From assembly GCF_026339995.1 (NCBI RefSeq), contig NZ_JAPEPT010000007.1:1-64000 (forward strand): 64,000 nt of DNA. Direction: 5' to 3'. The DNA comes from Streptomyces sp. NBC_01481 (GTDB taxonomy: Bacteria; Actinomycetota; Actinomycetes; Streptomycetales; Streptomycetaceae). Positions within the stretch are counted from its first letter, which is position 1, and each line of letters starts with the position of its first letter. The translations under genes were made by a program, and so were the position numbers. The notes under the pieces are model-generated. The model had not been told where the DNA came from, ran no database searches, and saw nothing but the letters and a program-made list of their open reading frames with translations. Shown here piece by piece: positions 25,121 through 34,217 of this stretch.

Positions 25121-26214
25121 CCTAGGTGTATTGGCCTGCAGGGTTGTTTACGCGGCTGATGGGTGGCTTGCCTTCGAGTGCGGTGTGGCAGCGGTGGTGG
25201 TTGTAGGTGTGGAGGAAGTCTGCCAGGGCTGCGGTCCGTTCGGTGTTGCTGGTGTAGGGCCGCAGGTAGGCCCATTCGTCGAGCAGGGTGCGGTTGAAGC
25301 GTTCGACCTTGCCATTGGTCTGCGGCCGGTAGGGCCGGATGCGCTTGTGCGCGATCCCTGCTGCGGACAGGGTGTCCCGCCAGAGAAACGACTTGTAGCA
25401 GGAGCCGTTGTCGGTCAGCACCCGTTCGACGGTGATGCCGTGGCCGGTGAAGAAGGCGTGGGCCCGCTGCCAGAAGGCCACGGCGGTCTCCTTGCGCTCG
25501 TCGGCCAGGACCTCGCTGTAGGCGAGGCGGGAGTGGTCGTCGACGGCGGAGTGGATGTAGCTGTAGCCGATCACCGGCTTGCAGCTCTTGCGCTGGTCGG
25601 TGGCGGCCTGCCGGTTGCGGTCGCCGGCTGCCCTGCCGACCGTGCGCCACCCTCCGCCGTCGGGGATGTTGCCGAGCTTCTTGATGTCGACATGGACCAG
25701 CTCACCCGGCCGGGCCCGCTCGTAGCGGCGGATCGGCTCGCCGGTCGGCCGGTCCAGCCAGGCCAGCCGGTGCAAGCCGTGCCGGGTCAGGATGCGGTGC
25801 ACGGTAGAGGCGGGTAGCCCGATGATGGGGCCGATGCGGGCCGGGCCCAGCTTGCGGGCCTGCCGCAGCTCACAGACACGGGCCTCCACCTCGGGCGCTG
25901 TGCGGTGCGGGGTCGTATGCGGCCGGCTGGAGCGGTCGTGCAGACCCGCCTCGCCCTCCGTCCGCCACCGACGCATCCACTTGTGAGCGGTCGGCCGCGA
26001 GACACCCATCTCGGCCGCCACATGAGCAACCGGACTGCCAGCCAGGACACGTTCGACCAGCAGCCGCCTCCCGAAGACAGTCAGCCGGGCATTACGGTGG
26101 GACACGAAGACCTCCGTGCGTGGTGTGGAGCCTAGACACCTCCACCACACCGGAGGTCTTCGCCATGATCAAGACCCACCACTGTTAACAACGCTCGTGA
26201 TCAATACACCTAGG
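25121..26214. mobile_element. IS481-family insertion sequence with CCTAGG target duplication
   Basis: The body is 25127-26208 (1082 bp), with ends TGTATTG...CAATACA. CCTAGG is duplicated at 25121-25126 and 26209-26214, matching the NCTAGN target known for IS481. The inverted repeat is imperfect beyond 7 bp (GTTGTT recurs at positions 17-22 of both ends). The restored target reads CTCCCTAGGGAG, a palindrome that includes the right border of the MITE. The element is intact and carries one complete transposase gene. Confidence 0.9.
25122..26105 (-). CDS. IS481-family transposase (DDE, rve-type)
   Basis: The 327-residue protein uses GTG 26105, preceded on its strand by GGAGG six bases away; the open frame to 26150 is not needed. 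The N-terminal helix-turn-helix (about 12-60) has GVSRPTAHKWMRRW. The integrase core carries D140 (LVHVDIKKLG), D232 (VLTDNGSCYKS) and E268 (NGKVERFNRTL), a DD(35)E triad, all intact. Its TAG stop (25122-25124) is not in the element itself but in the duplicated CCTAGG target, so termination depends on the insertion site. No frameshift is seen, so the element may be active. Confidence 0.95.
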   Translation of the reverse strand: MSHRNARLTVFGRRLLVERVLAGSPVAHVAAEMGVSRPTAHKWMRRWRTEGEAGLHDRSSRPHTTPHRTAPEVEARVCELRQARKLGPARIGPIIGLPASTVHRILTRHGLHRLAWLDRPTGEPIRRYERARPGELVHVDIKKLGNIPDGGGWRTVGRAAGDRNRQAATDQRKSCKPVIGYSYIHSAVDDHSRLAYSEVLADERKETAVAFWQRAHAFFTGHGITVERVLTDNGSCYKSFLWRDTLSAAGIAHKRIRPYRPQTNGKVERFNRTLLDEWAYLRPYTSNTERTAALADFLHTYNHHRCHTALEGKPPISRVNNPAGQYT

Positions 26215-26266
26215 GAGCCCCGAAAACTCGTTGGTGCCTCCTTCCGCGCGGTGCTGCAATGAGCGG

Positions 26267-27049
26267 ATGGATCACGCCGACGTGCTCACCCTGTTCGACC
26301 GCCGGATGCGACAACACGCAGACGGGGGCGAACGGATCGGCGACGTGGTCCGGCAGGTCGGCGCCGAGGGCGACTGGAACGGCATCGTCTGGTCCGGCCT
26401 GGACCCGGCCACGGCCGACGCGGCGATCGCCCGGCAGGTGCGGTACTTCACCGCCCTGGGGCGTGACTTCGAGTGGAAGCTGTACGGGTACGACCAGCCG
26501 GACGACCTGGGCACCCGGCTGCGGGCCGCGGGCTTCACGCCCGAGCCCGAGGAGACGGTGATGGTCGCCGAGATCGCCGATCTGCCCACCGGCGTCCAAC
26601 TCCCGGACGGCATCCGGCTGGAGGCGGTCACCGACGCGGCGGGCGTGGAACTGCTGGTGGACGTGCACGAGCAGGCCTTCGGTACCAGCGGCGCCCGGCT
26701 GCGTGAGCAGCTCCTCACCCAGCTTGCGCAGACCCCGGACACCGTCCTCATGACCGTCGCGATGGCCGCTGACCGTCCGGTCTGCGGGGCCCGCATGGAG
26801 CTCCACCCGGGCACCGGTTTCGCCAGTCTGTGGGGCGGCGGCACCGTGGCCGCCTGGCGGGGCCGCGGCATCTACCGGGCACTGATCGCCCACCGGGCCC
26901 GTATCGCCGCCGCGAACGGCTACCGCTTCCTTCAGGTCGACGCCTCCGACCAGAGCCGTCCCATCCTGCAGCGGCTCGGCTTCGCCGCGCTGAGCACCAC
27001 CACTCCGTACGTCTACGAGACGTCGACGAGCAGTGGCCCGAAGCCCTGA
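26267..27049 (+). CDS. GNAT-family N-acetyltransferase
   Basis: The 260-residue protein starts at ATG 26267 (MDHADVLTLFDRRMRQ). The first 120 residues form a degenerate N-terminal GNAT-like half. The catalytic GNAT fold is at about 125-250, with ASLWGGGTVAAWRGRGIYRA as the acetyl-CoA loop and FLQVDASDQSRPILQRLGF near the end. Substrate unknown. The IS481 right end lies only 53 bases upstream, so the native promoter may have been separated from the gene or replaced by IS-borne signals. Confidence 0.82.
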   Translation: MDHADVLTLFDRRMRQHADGGERIGDVVRQVGAEGDWNGIVWSGLDPATADAAIARQVRYFTALGRDFEWKLYGYDQPDDLGTRLRAAGFTPEPEETVMVAEIADLPTGVQLPDGIRLEAVTDAAGVELLVDVHEQAFGTSGARLREQLLTQLAQTPDTVLMTVAMAADRPVCGARMELHPGTGFASLWGGGTVAAWRGRGIYRALIAHRARIAAANGYRFLQVDASDQSRPILQRLGFAALSTTTPYVYETSTSSGPKP

Positions 27050-27070
27050 GGCCCCCGCCGGCAGGGGCCT
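27049..27070 (+). terminator. Hairpin after the GNAT gene
   Basis: AGGCCCC (27049-27055) and GGGGCCT (27064-27070) form a perfect 7-bp stem with an 8-base loop, starting at the last base of the stop codon, followed by TTA. Confidence 0.65.
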
Positions 27071-27216
27071 TAGGCCGCGGACTTGCCTACCTGGGCACGT
27101 CTAAGGACCCCGCCGCCGCCGAGATGCGGAACCTTCCCGATGTGGCGGACCCCCCTGGGAGACGAAAGTTGAGGCATCGCAAGACGCCGAGACAACTCGC
27201 AACCAGGGAGTACGAC

Positions 27217-27390
27217 ATGTTCGAGTACGAGATGCAGGAGCTCCGGCTGGCCGATCTGCTGCGTGAGGCCGAGACCGCGCGCCTCGTCCGGCAGGTGCGC
27301 AAGGCCCGCCGCGCCGCCAGACGGTCCGCCAAGGACACGGGGGAGGGCCGGGTGAGTCACGACAGCACCCGCTACGAGCGCGCCGCGTGA
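27217..27390 (+). CDS. Small charged protein, 57 residues
   Basis: An ATG at 27217 follows GGGAG at 27206-27210. The product starts MFEYEMQELRLADLLREAE and continues with a basic helix LVRQVRKARRAARRSAK, giving a probable amphipathic alpha-helix with an acidic then a basic half. I have no family for it. It is 67 bases upstream of the LuxR regulator on the same strand and could be co-transcribed with it. The clear ribosome site and codon bias argue that it is real. Confidence 0.65.
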   Translation: MFEYEMQELRLADLLREAETARLVRQVRKARRAARRSAKDTGEGRVSHDSTRYERAA

Positions 27391-27457
27391 TGAGGCGTGG
27401 CCGCGCGTGATGACGGTCGTCCCGATCAACGGTGCCGCGTTGTCAGAGGGCTGTGCG

Positions 27458-30400
27458 ATGCTCGGCAGCGTGGAGACCAGGTCCGTCAGCCCCGTGTTCG
27501 TAGGCCGTGCCGGTGAATTGACCGTGCTCGGCGACGCGCTCACCCGCGCCGCCACGGGTTCCGCGGGCGAGCCGCAGGCGCTGCTCATCGGTGGTGAGGC
27601 CGGGGTCGGCAAGACCCGGCTCGTCGAGGAGCTGCTCACCGAGGCGTGCCGGCGCCAGGCCGTCGTCGCGGTCGGGGGATGTGTCGAGATCGGCGCGGAC
27701 GGGCTTCCGTTCGCGCCGTTCTCGACCGCCCTGCGCGCGCTCCACCGTCAGCTGCCCAAGGAGCTGGCGGCGGCCGCGGCCGGGCAGGAGGACGAGCTGG
27801 CGCGGCTGCTGCCCGAGCTGGGGGAAGCGCCGGCGGCCCACATCCGGCACGACGAAGAGAGCACGGCCCGCCTCTTCGAGCTCACCGCGCGTCTCCTCGA
27901 GCGCGTCGCCGCCGACCGCACGGTCGTCCTCGTCCTGGAGGACATGCACTGGGCCGACGCCTCCACCCGCCACCTGCTCGCGTATCTCTTCCGTACGCTG
28001 CGCCGCGGCAGGCTCGTCGTGATCGCGACCTATCGCTCCGACGACGTCCACCGGCGCCATCCGCTGCGGCCCTTCCTTGCCGAGCTCGACCGGATGCGCA
28101 CCGTGCAGCGCGTAGAGCTGACCCGCTTCAACCGCGGCGAGGTGCACCGCCAGATGGCCGGAATCCTGGCCACCGAGCCCGAACCGGCCCTGGTGGACCG
28201 GGTCTTCGAGCGCTCGGACGGCAATGCTTTCTTCGTCGAGGAGCTCGCCTGCAGCATCGTCGAGGACTGCCTCACGGGCCTGTCGGACTCCCTGCGCGAC
28301 ATCCTTCTTGTACGCGTCGAGGCACTGCCGGAGGACGCCCAGCGGATCGCACGGATCGTCGCCGAGGGCGGCTCGACCGTGGAGTACGGTCTGCTGCTCG
28401 CCGTGGCCCGGATGGGCGAGGACGACCTCATCGAGGCGCTGCGGGCCGCGGTTGGCGCGAACATCCTGCAGGCCACGCCCGACGGGGACGGCTACCGCTT
28501 CCGGCACTCCCTCGCGCGCGAGGCCGTCAGCGACGACCTGCTGCCCGGCGAGCGCTCCCGGCTCAACCTGCGGTACGCGCAGGCGCTGGAGGCCAATCCC
28601 TCCCTCGTACGGGACGCGGAGCGGGCCACGCGGCTCGCCAGCTACTGGTACCAGGCACACGACCCCGCCAAGGCCCTTCCGGCCGTGCTCAGCGCCTCGG
28701 TCGAGGCCAGGCGGCGGCATGCCTACGCCGAGCAACTCAGCCTGCTGGGGCGGGCGATGGAACTGTGGGACACCGCTCCGGACGAGGTGCGGGCGGCGCT
28801 GCGGCCCGTGGACTACGCCGAGGCGTACCCTCCCTGCGGCTGCGACCCCGCCACCACACCGCTGCGCTTCCTCGACCTGATGGCCGAGGCGTCCGTCGCG
28901 GGCCGGCTCAGCGGTGAACGCGAACGCGCGCTGAAGATCGCCAAGCGGGGCCAGCGGCTGGCGGAGGCGGAGGACGATCCGCTGCGCACCGCCTGGTTCA
29001 CCCTCCAGCGCTCCCTGCTGGCCTCCGCACTCGGCCGCGGCGACGGTTGGGCGGAGCTCGCCGAAGCGCAGGAACTGGTGCGCGGACTGCCGCCGTCGGC
29101 AGTCCACGCGCAGGTGCTCGCGGAGGCGGCGGGCTGGGGCATGGTGCACGATCCCGGGCCTGGGAGCCTGGCGACGGCCGAGCGCGCGGTGCAATACGCG
29201 CGCATGGTCGGCGAGGAGGACAACGAACTGCGCGCCCGGCTCATCCTCGGCAGCCTCATGGTCGACGCGGGCCAGGTCGAGGCCGGGCTCGCGGAGATGT
29301 ACGCGGTCAAGGAGCGGGTCGTCGCCCTCGGCACGGCCTCACTGGTGGGGCGCACCCATGTGAATCTGCCGTCTGTGCTGGAGGGCATCGGCCGCTCGCG
29401 GGCGTCCGTGGAAGTCCTCAGCGAAGGGGTCGAACTCTCCCGTAAGTATGGCCTGTTGGACACCGAGGCCTGGGTCCTGAACAACCTGGCCGAATCGTAT
29501 TTCTCACTGGGGCGCTGGACCGATACGGCCGAGGTGGCGGGCCGGGCGGCGCGGATCGCGCTGAGCCCCAAGCCGCGGGGATTCGCCGCGTTCAAGTGTG
29601 CCGCTCTGGCCCTGGAGCGGGGCGACGCGGCGAAGGCGGACGAGTATGTTCAGGCGGCGCGCGAGCACTTCGGGCCGCACGACCCGATGCCGCAGAGCTC
29701 GATACCGATGCACACGCTGGCACTGAGCATTGCCGCCGCGCAGGGGCGTGTGCTGGACGCCCGGGCGGAGTTCGAGCGGGCCGCGACGGCGGGCTTCCCG
29801 CCGGGCACCCAGCGGTACGGCTGGCCGCTGCTGCGGGCCGCGGCCGCGCTGGAGGCGGACACCCGCGGGCTGCCCGCGGCGGAGCCCGGCCGCGCCGAGG
29901 CGCTCGACCGGATCCGCAAGGCGGCCAGGTCCATGGCCACCGCGGTGCCCGTCTGGATGGCTCACGAGCGCTGGACCCGGGCCGAACTGCTGCGCGCCGG
30001 TGGCGAGGACACGGCCCTCGACTGGGCCGAGGCCGCGACGGCCTTCGAGGCGCTGGAGCGGCCGTACGACCTGGCGAGGGTCCGCCACCGCTGGGCGGAA
30101 GCCCTGCTCCAGTCCCACCGGGCACAGGCCACGGATCTGCTCCGGCAGGCCGCGGCGACGGCCCGCGAGCTGGGGGCGCGGCCGCTGTCCGAGGACATCG
30201 CGCTGCTCGCGCAACGGGCCCGCGTCTCCCTGACGGACGAGCCGTCCCCGCCGACTCCGGCCGCGCTGCCCCCAGGGTCGGCGCTGGGGCTGACCCGCCG
30301 CGAGGAGGACGTTCTGCGGCTGGTCGCGGCGGGCCGCAGCAACCGTCAGATCGCCGAGGAGCTGTTCATCTCGCCCAAGACGGCGAGTGTCCATGTCTCC

Positions 30401-30511
30401 AACATTCTGGCGAAACTGGGCGTCTCGGGCCGCGGCGAGGCGGCGGCGCTGGCGCACCGGCTGCGGCTGTTCCCGCCTCCGGACGTGGGGGGCGTGGCGG
30501 CGTCGGCGTGA
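27458..30511 (+). CDS. Large ATP-binding LuxR-family regulator (LAL type)
   Basis: The 1017-residue protein starts at ATG 27458, seven bases after AGAGGG; an earlier in-frame GTG at 27407 has a weaker site. Walker A GGEAGVGKTRLVEE is at about 45-58 and Walker B VVLVLEDMHWAD at about 155. Long helical TPR-like repeats follow (about 400-900), and a C-terminal LuxR/GerE helix-turn-helix at about 945-1010 has LTRREEDVLRLVAAGRSNRQ and VSNILAKLGV. LALs activate pathway genes in response to an unknown signal. It is not in a biosynthetic cluster here, so its target is open. Confidence 0.92.
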   Translation: MLGSVETRSVSPVFVGRAGELTVLGDALTRAATGSAGEPQALLIGGEAGVGKTRLVEELLTEACRRQAVVAVGGCVEIGADGLPFAPFSTALRALHRQLPKELAAAAAGQEDELARLLPELGEAPAAHIRHDEESTARLFELTARLLERVAADRTVVLVLEDMHWADASTRHLLAYLFRTLRRGRLVVIATYRSDDVHRRHPLRPFLAELDRMRTVQRVELTRFNRGEVHRQMAGILATEPEPALVDRVFERSDGNAFFVEELACSIVEDCLTGLSDSLRDILLVRVEALPEDAQRIARIVAEGGSTVEYGLLLAVARMGEDDLIEALRAAVGANILQATPDGDGYRFRHSLAREAVSDDLLPGERSRLNLRYAQALEANPSLVRDAERATRLASYWYQAHDPAKALPAVLSASVEARRRHAYAEQLSLLGRAMELWDTAPDEVRAALRPVDYAEAYPPCGCDPATTPLRFLDLMAEASVAGRLSGERERALKIAKRGQRLAEAEDDPLRTAWFTLQRSLLASALGRGDGWAELAEAQELVRGLPPSAVHAQVLAEAAGWGMVHDPGPGSLATAERAVQYARMVGEEDNELRARLILGSLMVDAGQVEAGLAEMYAVKERVVALGTASLVGRTHVNLPSVLEGIGRSRASVEVLSEGVELSRKYGLLDTEAWVLNNLAESYFSLGRWTDTAEVAGRAARIALSPKPRGFAAFKCAALALERGDAAKADEYVQAAREHFGPHDPMPQSSIPMHTLALSIAAAQGRVLDARAEFERAATAGFPPGTQRYGWPLLRAAAALEADTRGLPAAEPGRAEALDRIRKAARSMATAVPVWMAHERWTRAELLRAGGEDTALDWAEAATAFEALERPYDLARVRHRWAEALLQSHRAQATDLLRQAAATARELGARPLSEDIALLAQRARVSLTDEPSPPTPAALPPGSALGLTRREEDVLRLVAAGRSNRQIAEELFISPKTASVHVSNILAKLGVSGRGEAAALAHRLRLFPPPDVGGVAASA

Positions 30512-30538
30512 CGCGCGGAGGCGCCTGCTTGGGGGGCC

Positions 30539-30577
30539 CGACCCCGTATGCGCATGTCCTCAAACGCCGGACGGGCC
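30539..30577 (+). repeat. Dispersed intergenic repeat, copy 2 (11-base deletion)
   Basis: It matches copy 1 but lacks the internal GACCTTCGGCC, joining CGTATGC directly to GCATGTCC. It fills most of the 66-base gap between the convergent LuxR and sugar-dehydrogenase genes and ends exactly at the stop codon of the latter. Confidence 0.8.
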
Positions 30578-31741
30578 CTACTTCACCTCCAGCTGGAGGA
30601 TCTTGTCGTCGCCCGGCTCGGGTGTGCCCCGGTTGTCCGTCTCGCTCGTCACGAGCCAGAGCTTCGCGCCACCCACCGAGACGACCGTGCGCAGTCGGCC
30701 GTACGTCCCCTGCAGGAACGACTGGGGCTGCGCCGACGGCTTCGTGCCCGCCAGCGGGATGCGCCAGAGCCGCTCGCCCCTCAGCGAGGCCATCCAGATC
30801 GAGCCCTCGGCGTACGCGATGCCGCTCGGCGACGCGTCCGCCGTCCGCCACTGGGCCACGGGGTCCACGAAGCCGGGCTTGCTGCCCTTGCCCTCCACCT
30901 CCGGCCAGCCGTAGTTCTTTCCCGGCTCGATCAGATTGAGCTCGTCCCAGGTGTTCTGGCCGAACTCCGCCGCCCACAGCCGCTTGTCGGAGTCCCAGGC
31001 GAGCCCCTGCACGTTGCGGTGGCCCCAGGAGTAGACGATGGAGTCGGCCTCGGGATTGCCGTGGACCGGCCGACCGTCCGGGGTCATCCGAAGGATCTTG
31101 CCGCCCAGCGACTTCCTGTCCTGGGCGAGCGACATGTCACCCGTCTCGCCCGTGCCCGCGTAGAGCATCTTGTCCGGGCCGAACGCGATCCGCCCGCCGT
31201 TGTGGATGCTGCCCTTGGGGATGCCCCTCAAGATCGTGTCCGGCGCGCCCAGTTGCTGACCGGCCGGTTTTTGTTCGTCGTACAGCATGCGCGCGATGCG
31301 GTTGTCCGACTCGGTGGTGAAGTACGCGTACACCTGGTGGTCGGAGGCGAACGACGGGGAGACGGCCAGGCCCAGCAGCCCGCCCTCACCGCCCGGCGAG
31401 ACTCCCGGCACAGAGCCGATCTGAGTCTGTTTGCCGCTCTCCGAGTCGACCCGGGTGATCGTCCCCTCGTCGCGAGAGGCGACCAGCAGATCGCCGTCGG
31501 CCAGCGGGGCAACGCCCCATGGAGACTTCAGGCCCTGGGTCAGTGTGGAAACCACCTTCACCGAGCCCTTCGCGGGCGGGCTCGTGGGGCTCGGCGAGCC
31601 GCCCGCGCCGGACGAGGGGGCAGCCGGTGCCGATGCCGCCCCCGTCCGGCCCGCCGGTGCCTTGTCGTCACCGGACGAGCACCCGGCCGCGAGCAGAAGC
31701 GCGGCAGCGGCCAACACGGCGGTCACAGCAGGACGTTGCAC
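30578..31741 (-). CDS. PQQ-dependent sugar dehydrogenase-like lipoprotein
   Basis: The 387-residue protein starts at GTG 31741. The signal peptide ends in the lipobox LLLAAGC (Cys21), so it should be lipid-anchored outside the membrane. A Ser/Pro/Gly-rich linker (about 22-58) leads to a six-bladed propeller (about 65-385) of the glucose/sorbosone dehydrogenase family: GEGGLLGLAVSPSF, GSIHNGGRIAFGPD, YSWGHRNVQGLAWD and LWAAEFGQNTWDELN. The GHRN motif is a family hallmark; it likely oxidises sugars with PQQ, but the substrate is unknown and no PQQ synthesis genes are in the window. Confidence 0.88.
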   Translation of the reverse strand: MQRPAVTAVLAAAALLLAAGCSSGDDKAPAGRTGAASAPAAPSSGAGGSPSPTSPPAKGSVKVVSTLTQGLKSPWGVAPLADGDLLVASRDEGTITRVDSESGKQTQIGSVPGVSPGGEGGLLGLAVSPSFASDHQVYAYFTTESDNRIARMLYDEQKPAGQQLGAPDTILRGIPKGSIHNGGRIAFGPDKMLYAGTGETGDMSLAQDRKSLGGKILRMTPDGRPVHGNPEADSIVYSWGHRNVQGLAWDSDKRLWAAEFGQNTWDELNLIEPGKNYGWPEVEGKGSKPGFVDPVAQWRTADASPSGIAYAEGSIWMASLRGERLWRIPLAGTKPSAQPQSFLQGTYGRLRTVVSVGGAKLWLVTSETDNRGTPEPGDDKILQLEVK

Positions 31742-31837
31742 AGGTCTGATCCCTTCGACGGCTGTCGGCTGCCTGACTACTGTTCTTACACCGCAGCCGC
31801 CTCATAGGTTCCCGATCACCGGAACATTGCGTTGCAC

Positions 31838-32836
31838 TCAGTCCCAGGATCCCCTCGCCCGTGGCAGTCCCGCCATCTCAGCCACATCCCGCCCGGTGAG
31901 CTCCAGCCCCGCCGCACCCGCGTTCTCCATGGCCCACTCCTCCCGTTTCGCCCCCGGCACGGCCACCACATGCCGTCCCTGTGCCAGCACCCACGCCAGC
32001 GCCACCCGTGCCGGAGTCGTGCCCCCGCCGTGCCGCTCCGCGATCCGCCGCAGCCCCGCCACGACCGGCTGGTTCGCCGCCATCATCTCGGCCGTGAACC
32101 GCGGGTGCCGCGCCCGCACGTCGTCCGGCTCGAAGCCATGGCCGGGAGTGAGCGTCCCGGTCAGGAAGCCGTTGCCCAGCGGCATCGCCGCCACAAAGCC
32201 GACCCCCCGCGCCTCGCACCACGGCAGCAGCCGCTCCAGCGCCTCGGGCGACCACACCGAGAGCTCCGCCTGTACCGCGCTCACCGGGAACACCTGTTGC
32301 ACCCGCTCCAGCTGGCGGATCGTTCCGTCGTACAGGTCCGCCCGGCCGCGCCGCGAGGCGCGCGCTCCCACCGCGCACAGCCCCAGCGCCCGTACCTTCC
32401 CCGCGCTCACCAGCTCCGCCATCGCGCCCCAGGTCTCCTCGACCGGAATCTCCGGATCCGCCCGGTGGAGCTGATAGAGGTCGATCACATCCGTCTGGAG
32501 CCGTCGCAGCGAGGCGTCACAAGCCCGCCTCACATACCCCGGCCGCCCGTTGGCGACCACATGCTGATCGCCGACGAGCAGCCCGACCTTCGTCGACACG
32601 AACGCGTCCCGTCGCCGCTCCTTGAGCACGCGGCCGATCAGCAGCTCATTGGTGAAAGGCCCGTACATGTCGGCCGTGTCCAGCAGGCTGGAGCCGGCGT
32701 CGAGTGCGGCGTGCACCGTACGCAGCGAGCGGTCCCCGCGCTGTTGCGAGCCGGTGTACGCCCAGCTCATCGGCATACAGCCGAGCCCGATCGCACCCAC
32801 TTCGAGCGCCGCCGCACCGATTGTCCTGCGCTCCAC
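31838..32836 (-). CDS. Aldo/keto reductase
   Basis: The 332-residue NADPH-type (alpha/beta)8 oxidoreductase starts at GTG 32836 (MERRTIGAAALEVGAIGLG). The catalytic tetrad is visible as Asp and Tyr in LLDTADMYGPFTNE, Lys in FVSTKVGLL and His in LYQLHRAD. It fits the YghZ/AKR13-like group acting on small carbonyls; the physiological substrate is unknown. It lies 96 bases upstream of the sugar-dehydrogenase gene on the same strand and is divergent from the hydroxyacid dehydrogenase gene. Confidence 0.88.
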   Translation of the reverse strand: MERRTIGAAALEVGAIGLGCMPMSWAYTGSQQRGDRSLRTVHAALDAGSSLLDTADMYGPFTNELLIGRVLKERRRDAFVSTKVGLLVGDQHVVANGRPGYVRRACDASLRRLQTDVIDLYQLHRADPEIPVEETWGAMAELVSAGKVRALGLCAVGARASRRGRADLYDGTIRQLERVQQVFPVSAVQAELSVWSPEALERLLPWCEARGVGFVAAMPLGNGFLTGTLTPGHGFEPDDVRARHPRFTAEMMAANQPVVAGLRRIAERHGGGTTPARVALAWVLAQGRHVVAVPGAKREEWAMENAGAAGLELTGRDVAEMAGLPRARGSWD

Positions 32837-32917
32837 CTGCCCGTACCCCTCCTCAGGCCCGTCCGGCCGACCAAACTAACCAATGCGGAGCGCGGCCCTT
32901 CGCATAGCCTCCTGACC

Positions 32918-33868
32918 ATGACTGCAGACGTGTGGCTCCCGATTCCGGCCGACGAGATCGAGGGACTTCCCGACCCCTCGGACTCGGGCCTCAGATACCG
33001 GTTCTGGGACGGCGGTCCGGACTTTCCCGCCGACCCCTCCGACTGCGCCTTCTACGCTGTCCCGTACATGAAGGGCATGGAGATCGCGGTCCGTCCGCTG
33101 GCCGCGATGACGTCCGTACGCGTCGTCCAGACCCTCTCCGCCGGGATAGACCATGTGGAGCCGGGACTGGGCTCGCTTCCCTCCGGCGTACGCCTGTGCA
33201 ATGCCAAGGGCGTCCATGAAGCCTCGACGGCCGAGCTCACCCTCGCCCTGATCCTTGCCTCCCTGCGCGGCCTCCCCGGTTTCGTGCGCGGCCAGGACAA
33301 GGAGGAATGGCGCGCGGGCTTCTATCCGGCGCTCGCCGACAAGTCGGTGCTCATCGTGGGCTACGGGTCGATCGGTGCCGCGATCGAGGACCGGCTCGCG
33401 CCGTTCGAGTGCGCGCGGGTGGCGCGCGTCGCGCGCTCTGCCCGCACTACGGAGCGCGGCGAAGTGCGCGCACTCGCCGATCTGCCCGCTTTGCTGCCCG
33501 AAGCAGACATTGTGATCCTTTCCACCCCGCTCACCGAGCAGACGAAGGGCCTCGCGAACGCCGGTTTCCTGGCCCGGATGAAGGATGGTGCGCTGCTGGT
33601 CAACGTCGCGCGCGGCCCGGTTGTCGACACCAAGGCGCTGCTCGCCGAGGTGGAGCGCGGACGCATCACCGCCGCGCTGGATGTCACCGACCCGGAGCCG
33701 CTGCCTGCGGGGCACCCCCTGTGGCACGCCCCGGGTGTGCTCATCAGCCCCCATGTGGGCGGCTCCACCTCGGCGTTCATGCCGCGCGCCAAGCGGCTGC
33801 TCGCCGGACAACTCACGCGATTCGCCGCGGGCGAGCCGGTTCGCAACGTGGTGTTCACCACCGAATAG
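32918..33868 (+). CDS. D-2-hydroxyacid dehydrogenase family protein
   Basis: The 316-residue NAD-dependent enzyme starts at ATG 32918. It is probably leaderless, since TAGCCT at 32905-32910 lies 7 bases upstream. The NAD motif VGYGSIGAAIEDRL is at about 148-161. Catalytic residues are Arg in VNVARGPVVDT, Glu in VTDPEPLPAGHPLW and His in LISPHVGGST. Substrate unknown; length and lack of an ACT domain separate it from the SerA further downstream. Confidence 0.87.
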   Translation: MTADVWLPIPADEIEGLPDPSDSGLRYRFWDGGPDFPADPSDCAFYAVPYMKGMEIAVRPLAAMTSVRVVQTLSAGIDHVEPGLGSLPSGVRLCNAKGVHEASTAELTLALILASLRGLPGFVRGQDKEEWRAGFYPALADKSVLIVGYGSIGAAIEDRLAPFECARVARVARSARTTERGEVRALADLPALLPEADIVILSTPLTEQTKGLANAGFLARMKDGALLVNVARGPVVDTKALLAEVERGRITAALDVTDPEPLPAGHPLWHAPGVLISPHVGGSTSAFMPRAKRLLAGQLTRFAAGEPVRNVVFTTE

Positions 33869-34217
33869 CTGCCTGGGCCGTCCACTTCGGGCACTCTGTG
33901 AAGTCACTCGAATGCGCCGCGTGCCGTTCATGACGCTGATCGTCACGGAGAGTAGAGGACCTATGTCCCTGAGTGACCATCCTGGTGTATCGTCCCGACC
34001 TGGGGGCTGCACCAAGCAAGGGGCGGTGCTGCAACGCGACCTGAGTGCCGATCAGACTTTGAGGGGGGCGACGGGTGATGCACGGCCACTGGAGAGACGA
34101 TCCGACGCGGCAGGATTGCCGACGGCGACCCCCGCACGCTCCTGAGGACAGACCCGATACGGCGCCGGTCGAACCGGCGACGGTCAGGCAGACGGCGGTG
34201 CTCCCCGGGGCAGCCCG
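33869..34217 (+). other. Long upstream region of the CdgE-like gene
   Basis: This 349-base stretch holds no gene of normal size. It contains GTGA-AG-TCAC (33898-33907), a loose match to the BldD box TNACNC(W)GNGTNA at 33943-33955 (two mismatches), and two short frames: 33963-34145, rejected, and 34078-34221, listed separately. The length suggests a regulated promoter with a long leader. Confidence 0.4.

Noticed and set aside
33963..34145. 60-residue ORF (MSLSDHPGVSSRPGG...) upstream of the CdgE-like gene
   Set aside because: Third codon positions are not GC-biased like neighbouring genes and it overlaps the better-placed frame at 34078-34221.
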